Positions 61,894-64,000 of a stretch of 64,000 bases of DNA are shown here, in pieces. Within the stretch, counting starts at the first letter, position 1; each line of letters starts with the position of its first letter. The notes under the pieces are model-generated. The model saw only the letters and a program-made list of their open reading frames with translations, did not search any database and was not told the DNA's origin. Source of the stretch: Bacteroidales bacterium UBA4231 (GTDB lineage Bacteria > Bacteroidota > Bacteroidia > Bacteroidales > UBA932); assembly GCA_002396335.1 (NCBI GenBank), contig DGXN01000006.1, positions 53,598 through 117,597 of the forward strand, written 5' to 3'. The position numbers and the translations under genes are program-made.

Positions 61894-63201
61894 ATGGCAA
61901 AATTCATCATAGAAGGCGGGCACAAGCTCTCCGGCACCATTACTCCGCAGGGCGCAAAAAACGAGGCCCTGGAGGTCATCAGTGCGGTTCTCCTTACCCC
62001 GGACCCCGTCACAATAACCAACATCCCGGAAATCCTGGATGTCAAAAACCTCATTGAGCTCCTCCGGAACATGGGGGTAAAGGTAACCCGTCATGCAAAG
62101 GGCTTCTATACCTTCCAGGCCGATGAAGTGGACACATCCTACATTGAAACCGAGGAATTTGTGACAAAGTGCGCCAAGCTTCGCGGCTCGGTTATGGTGG
62201 TGGGTCCGCTCCTGACCCGCTTCGGCCATTCATGGTTCCCTAAGCCCGGCGGAGACAAAATAGGCCGAAGAAGGGTCGACACCCACCTTGACGGCATGGT
62301 AAACCTTGGCGCTGCAATGGATTATGACCCTTCCCGCCGCGCCTTCCACCTTACCTCAAGCGGTCGCCTTACAGGCCGATACATGCTCCTTGAAGAGGCT
62401 TCCGTCACCGGCACCGCCAACATTGTGATGGCCGCAGTGCTCGCAAGAGGCACCACCACCATCTACAACGCCGCCTGCGAGCCCTATGTCCAGCAGCTTT
62501 GCAAGATGCTCAACCGCATGGGCGCATTCATTGACGGCGTGGGCTCCAACCTCCTCAGGATCCATGGGGTGGAGAGCCTTCACGGCACGGAGCACAAGAT
62601 TCTCCCGGATATGATCGAGGTAGGGTCGTTTATCGGCATGGCAGCCATCTGCCAAAGCGAAATCACCATCAAGGACGTCTCCTGGTACGACCTCGGAATT
62701 ATCCCGGACGCCTTCCGCCGCCTTGGAATCAAGCTTGAGCAGAGAGGAGACGACATCTATGTCCCCGCCCACGACAGCTATGAGATTGATTCCTTCCTGG
62801 ACGGCTCCATCATGACTCTGGCCGATGCTCCCTGGCCGGGCCTCACCCCGGACCTTCTCTCCGTGATGCTTGTTGTAGCCACCCAGTGCAAGGGTAGCGT
62901 CCTCATCCACCAGAAGATGTTCGAGTCCCGTCTGTTCTTTGTAGACCGCCTAATAGATATGGGTGCCCAGATCATTCTTTGCGACCCCCACAGGGCTGTT
63001 GTAATCGGCCACGATCACCGTATCACCCTCAAGGCCGCCCGCCTTGTGAGCCCGGATATCCGCGCCGGTATTGCAATGCTCCTTGCGGCAATGAGCGCCC
63101 GCGGCACATCCACCATAGACAACATTGAGCAGATAGACCGCGGCTACGAAGACATCGAAGGCCGCCTCAATGCCCTCGGGGCCCACATCACCCGTGCTTG
63201 A
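61894..63201 (+). CDS. murA: UDP-N-acetylglucosamine 1-carboxyvinyltransferase, Asp-type active site
   Basis: First committed enzyme of peptidoglycan synthesis, 435 residues, cytoplasmic. Motifs GAKNEALEVISAVLL with the substrate Lys-Asn, PGGDKIGRRRVDTHLDG, and GIAMLLAAMSARGTSTIDN. The residue that fosfomycin alkylates in E. coli (Cys115) is Asp121 here, which is the form known in several lineages including Bacteroidota and is intrinsically insensitive to the drug. It follows the SPFH gene by three bases and converges on dapF across a hairpin repeat. Confidence 0.96.
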   Translation: MAKFIIEGGHKLSGTITPQGAKNEALEVISAVLLTPDPVTITNIPEILDVKNLIELLRNMGVKVTRHAKGFYTFQADEVDTSYIETEEFVTKCAKLRGSVMVVGPLLTRFGHSWFPKPGGDKIGRRRVDTHLDGMVNLGAAMDYDPSRRAFHLTSSGRLTGRYMLLEEASVTGTANIVMAAVLARGTTTIYNAACEPYVQQLCKMLNRMGAFIDGVGSNLLRIHGVESLHGTEHKILPDMIEVGSFIGMAAICQSEITIKDVSWYDLGIIPDAFRRLGIKLEQRGDDIYVPAHDSYEIDSFLDGSIMTLADAPWPGLTPDLLSVMLVVATQCKGSVLIHQKMFESRLFFVDRLIDMGAQIILCDPHRAVVIGHDHRITLKAARLVSPDIRAGIAMLLAAMSARGTSTIDNIEQIDRGYEDIEGRLNALGAHITRA

Positions 63202-63204
63202 CCC

Positions 63205-63290
63205 CCTGGCGCGTAACCCTCTGATAATCAGTCATTTCATGATTATCGGGTGCACCTGGAAGTGCACCCGATATATCATAATTGGCTGAC
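63205..63290. repeat. Hairpin repeat at the murA/dapF convergent junction
   Basis: ATCGGGTGCAC (63245-63255) pairs with GTGCACCCGAT (63262-63272). The flank CTGGCGCGTAA, then ATAATCAGTCATTT, matches the flank of the element at 56003-56112 (CTGGCGCCTAA, then ATAATGAGTCACTT). Probably a bidirectional terminator belonging to a dispersed family. Confidence 0.7.
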
Positions 63291-63296
63291 AGTGAA

Positions 63297-64000
63297 TCAG
63301 TTATCGGCCAGTGGGCAAGGTTCTGCCGGGCCAGTGAGGTAGATGTCTTTGAAGCCGGGGCCATCCCGGGTGAACTCAACCGTGAGCCAGTCTCCCCGGC
63401 GGCACTGAAGGTGGTATGAGATGCCCGGTCGGGGGCGGGCATGACGTGCGTCGGTTCCCGACACACCTTTGTCATCCCCGACGTGATCGGGGATCCCGTC
63501 GCAGTATGCGGCAATGGCACTTGCCGTGATGCCCGTGCCGCAGGCGAGGGTCTCACCCTCCACACCTTTCTCAAATGTGCGCACCTTAAGGCCCTCCGGC
63601 GTGACCTGCACAAAATTCACATTGGTCCCCTCCGGCTGGAACTCTGCGTCCCACCTGATGGGCCTGGCCTCACGCTCCATATCAATGGAGTCCACATCCT
63701 CCACAAACTGCACATAATGCCGGGTCCCCGTGTTGAGGAAGTATCCGTCTTTCACCTTGCTGACGCCCATGACGTCTATCATCTTGAGCCGCACCGTCCA
63801 TTGAGATTTCTCGACTTCGCTCGAAATGATAGGTGTGTCATTTCGACCAAGGGCGCTACTGTCATTTCGACCAAGCGAAGCGCGCGGAGAAATCTCCGGC
63901 CTTCCCAAAATTATTGCCTCATGGATACCGTCCGGTGCCAGAAAGTGCCACGTGCCGTCCTCTGAGGCGGGTTTCAGGCCAAGGTAATCGGCAAAGGCAA
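63297..64000 (-). CDS. dapF: Diaminopimelate epimerase with two in-frame repeat insertions, 5' end cut by window edge
   Basis: Converts LL- to meso-diaminopimelate for lysine and peptidoglycan. The frame is open to the right edge, so the N-terminal part, with the first catalytic cysteine, is outside the window. Visible: GYFLNTGTRHYVQFVEDVDS, PEGTNVNFVQ, and the second catalytic Cys in GETLACGTGITASA. Two segments do not belong to the family pattern. About 30 residues between ILGRPE and WTVRLKMIDV come from the palindromic repeat at 63801-63896, and about 25 residues after AIAAYC come from 63420-63500. The core flanking each is normal, so the enzyme may be functional with two extra loops. Confidence 0.9.
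   Translation of the reverse strand, partial: AFADYLGLKPASEDGTWHFLAPDGIHEAIILGRPEISPRASLGRNDSSALGRNDTPIISSEVEKSQWTVRLKMIDVMGVSKVKDGYFLNTGTRHYVQFVEDVDSIDMEREARPIRWDAEFQPEGTNVNFVQVTPEGLKVRTFEKGVEGETLACGTGITASAIAAYCDGIPDHVGDDKGVSGTDARHARPRPGISYHLQCRRGDWLTVEFTRDGPGFKDIYLTGPAEPCPLADN
63420..63500. repeat. Palindromic repeat inside dapF (CCCCGA...TCGGGG type)
   Basis: CCCCGA (63476-63481) and TCGGGG (63487-63492) form one hairpin, and GCCCG/CGGGC near 63423-63439 another. Read in frame on the minus strand as DGIPDHVGDDKG and RHARPRPG. Sequences of this kind are familiar as dispersed repeats in several bacterial phyla. Confidence 0.7.
63801..63896. repeat. Palindromic repeat inside dapF (GAGATTTCTC...GAGAAATCTC)
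   Basis: Head-to-head inverted arms: GAGATTTCTCGACTTCGCTC (from 63803) and, at the other end, AAGCGAAG then GGAGAAATCTCC (to 63897), with two TCATTTCGACCAAG units between. In frame with dapF. Same family as 54021 and 59391. Confidence 0.8.

Noticed and set aside
61894..63201. Acquired drug-resistance allele of murA
   Set aside because: The Asp form is typical of the lineage; no sign of transfer around the gene.
1..64000. tRNA, rRNA, riboswitch or prophage genes
   Set aside because: I saw no cloverleaf or rRNA-like sequence, no known riboswitch core, and no integrase, terminase or capsid genes. A covariance-model scan would be needed to exclude small RNAs.

Overview
The window reads as a high-GC member of the Bacteroidales (Bacteroidota). 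The support is paired SusC/SusD outer-membrane transporters, BACON-domain and other type II lipoproteins, promoters of the Bacteroidota form TAnnTTTG, the LptE/SecG neighbourhood typical of the phylum, and many secreted glycoside hydrolases. There is no rRNA, tRNA, phage, integrase, transposase or CRISPR array that I can see. Nearly all of the DNA is coding; the one long gap is 4291-5488.

Layout. 1-4290 (minus): the left-truncated clpB, then an operon sigma-54 activator > lptE > unknown > secG. 4291-5488: a 1.2-kb intergenic block made of structured repeats. 5489-15606 (minus): a nine-gene same-strand block that looks like a dedicated phosphate/polyphosphate system: DUF47/PhoU-like protein, a PiT-transporter-like membrane domain fused to a LuxR-type DNA-binding domain, an OprO/P-type porin, a lamin-tail lipoprotein, two CYTH or CYTH-like proteins, an SLC13-type symporter, MgtC/SapB and a membrane pyrophosphatase. 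15785-17242 (minus): pheS and a small secreted protein. 17304-29471 (plus): a secreted C69 peptidase, a histidine-type phosphatase, a XylR-like regulator, then an amino-sugar operon (ROK kinase, GH2 exo-glucosaminidase, alkaline phosphatase, GH20, GH18). 29506-45803 (plus): a PUL with two SusC/SusD pairs, BACON and fimbrillin-like lipoproteins, a broken gene, an AT-rich orphan lipoprotein, and a GH18 fused to a tyrosine-phosphatase-like domain. 45880-51450: second copies of the small secreted protein, the C69 peptidase, hppA and pheS. 51454-64000: SGNH-SGNH-MBOAT O-acetylation genes, rsmA, aspS, murB, an EF-hand-like protein, an SPFH protein, murA and a right-truncated dapF.

Two points dominate interpretation. 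First, 5489-15606 makes sense as one functional unit: a transporter-like phosphate sensor that has acquired a DNA-binding tail, followed by genes for outer-membrane entry, triphosphate hydrolysis, pyrophosphate-driven ion pumping and ion-coupled import. The joint function is inferred; the fusion and the gene order are seen directly. Second, four genes (hppA, pheS, the C69 peptidase, the small secreted protein) occur twice, in the left and right halves, and codon use changes inside the first susC near 30.5-30.7 kb: ATA isoleucine codons are rare before it and common after. This fits a chimeric contig joining two related genomes inside a conserved susC better than it fits true duplication. Claims that link left-half and right-half genes should wait until that is tested.

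The right half also carries several palindromic repeats lying in frame inside coding sequence (murB, dapF, and the end of an SGNH gene), similar in principle to the Rickettsia palindromic elements.
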